Of a DNA stretch of 48,329 nt, positions 47,891-48,329 are shown piece after piece. Origin of the DNA: Actinomycetota bacterium (GTDB taxonomy: Bacteria > Actinomycetota > Actinomycetes > Mycobacteriales > Micromonosporaceae); NCBI GenBank assembly GCA_005885555.1, contig VAWN01000003.1, positions 21,235-69,563 of the forward strand, in the 5' to 3' direction. The notes beneath the pieces are model-generated. The model saw nothing but the letters and a program-made list of their open reading frames with translations. It had not been told where the DNA came from and made no database searches. Every line of letters starts with the position of its first letter. Within the stretch, counting starts at the first letter, position 1. Made by a program: the position numbers and the translations under genes.

Positions 47891-48329
47891 CCCGCCTGCT
47901 GATGTGGGACATCGACCTCACCCTGCTGCACATCGGCGGCGTCACCCGGCTCGCCTACGCCGCCGCGTTCCTCCAGATGACCGGGCGGGAACCGTTGGTG
48001 TACCCCAACTTCGCCGGCCGCACCGACCTTGACGCGGCGCACGAGGTGTTCGCGCTGCACGGGATCGCCGGACCCGACGTCGACGAGTTCCTCGCCCGGT
48101 ACGCCAAGGAGCTGCTCGCCCGCGCGCACCTGATCCCGGAGGCCGGGACACTGCTGCCGGGCGCCCGCGAGGTGCTGACCGCGCTGTGCCGGCCCGGCAT
48201 CGTGCAGACCGCGGTCACCGGCAACATCGCACCTGTCGCCCAGGCCAAGCTCGCCGCCTGGGGGCTGGACGCCGCGCTGGACCTGACCGTGGGCGCCTAC
48301 GGAAGCGAGGACGTGTCCCGGGTACCGCT
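47887..48329 (+). CDS. HAD-family hydrolase, partial
   Basis: N-terminal 147 codons of a haloacid dehalogenase-like phosphatase; the gene continues beyond the window. The start is a GTG overlapping the previous stop (GTGA), giving [18 protein letters not shown]. The catalytic DxD is D8-I-D10 in WDIDLTLL (one residue differs from the canonical DxDGTL). The cap domain follows, then [21 protein letters not shown] with the conserved T and motif III lysine region. It dephosphorylates a small phosphoester; the substrate is unknown. Confidence 0.85.
   Translation, partial: MTRLLMWDIDLTLLHIGGVTRLAYAAAFLQMTGREPLVYPNFAGRTDLDAAHEVFALHGIAGPDVDEFLARYAKELLARAHLIPEAGTLLPGAREVLTALCRPGIVQTAVTGNIAPVAQAKLAAWGLDAALDLTVGAYGSEDVSRVP

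Noticed and set aside
1-48329. CRISPR arrays, tRNA/rRNA genes, insertion sequences or prophage
   Set aside because: No regularly spaced repeats, tRNA-like cloverleaf, transposase or phage protein was recognised.

Overview
The window is a high-GC actinobacterial chromosome segment. GC is roughly 70% or more, GTG starts are frequent, and adjacent genes often overlap by 4 bases (ATGA/GTGA). The gene set (DUF485/ActP-type symporters, LytTR system, DUF4192, DUF6457, YbjN/TY-Chap chaperone, bacterial PH proteins, T7SS-type secreted toxin) fits Actinomycetota, probably Micromonosporales; this is an inference from gene content. No rRNA, tRNA, CRISPR array, transposase or phage gene was recognised. 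No stretch above 300 bases lacks a gene or gene remnant.

Region 1-9.7 kb is almost entirely on the minus strand. It holds a DUF485 + cation/solute symporter pair cut by the window edge, an ABC ATPase-permease-flavin reductase operon, a second symporter (with an apparent 1-base frameshift) and its small membrane partner, an OmpR/HK pair, a decayed Uma2 gene, and a LytR/LytS pair. LytS/LytR pairs commonly sit beside such symporters, so this block is probably a regulated organic-acid/solute uptake locus.

Region 9.9-19.6 kb starts with a secreted IPT/TIG protein and continues with surface-polysaccharide genes: polyprenyl-phosphate sugar transferase, GT4 glycosyltransferase, O-antigen-ligase-like polymerase, flippase, CDP-alcohol phosphotransferase and nucleotidyltransferase. 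An Fpg-type DNA glycosylase is embedded among them. Region 19.8-29.7 kb is housekeeping: CBS protein, aminotransferase, CorA-like transporter, acetyltransferase, membrane protein, cyclophilin, rhomboid protease, membrane/PH-like proteins and thiolase.

Region 29.7-38.9 kb has an OmpR/HK pair with a lipoprotein, a secreted HEYAE-type putative metallopeptidase with a C-terminal accessory domain, a PadR regulator with a palindromic operator, a dimethylargininase-like enzyme divergent from an Lrp regulator, a beta-propeller lipoprotein and a TY-Chap protein. Region 39.2-48.3 kb has molybdenum cofactor/formate dehydrogenase genes (mobA, fdhD, moaA, moaD), an SRPBCC-ArsR operon with a perfect 12-bp-arm operator, a compact T7SS-type polymorphic toxin/immunity cassette (42.8-44.8 kb), an acetyltransferase, a fructosamine-kinase-like protein, a thiamine-binding protein and a partial HAD hydrolase.

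The most unusual features are: (1) a dispersed bipartite palindrome (outer arms ATCTTGGACG / CGTCCAAGAT, inner ACCCC/GGGGT stem) in four full and two partial copies, mostly just 3' of genes and each full copy beside a short tandem repeat; (2) the toxin/immunity cassette; (3) strong over-representation of the palindrome GGTACC; (4) two places where a single missing base appears to break a gene (symporter near 4280; response-regulator start near 29748), which could be real mutations or sequence errors.
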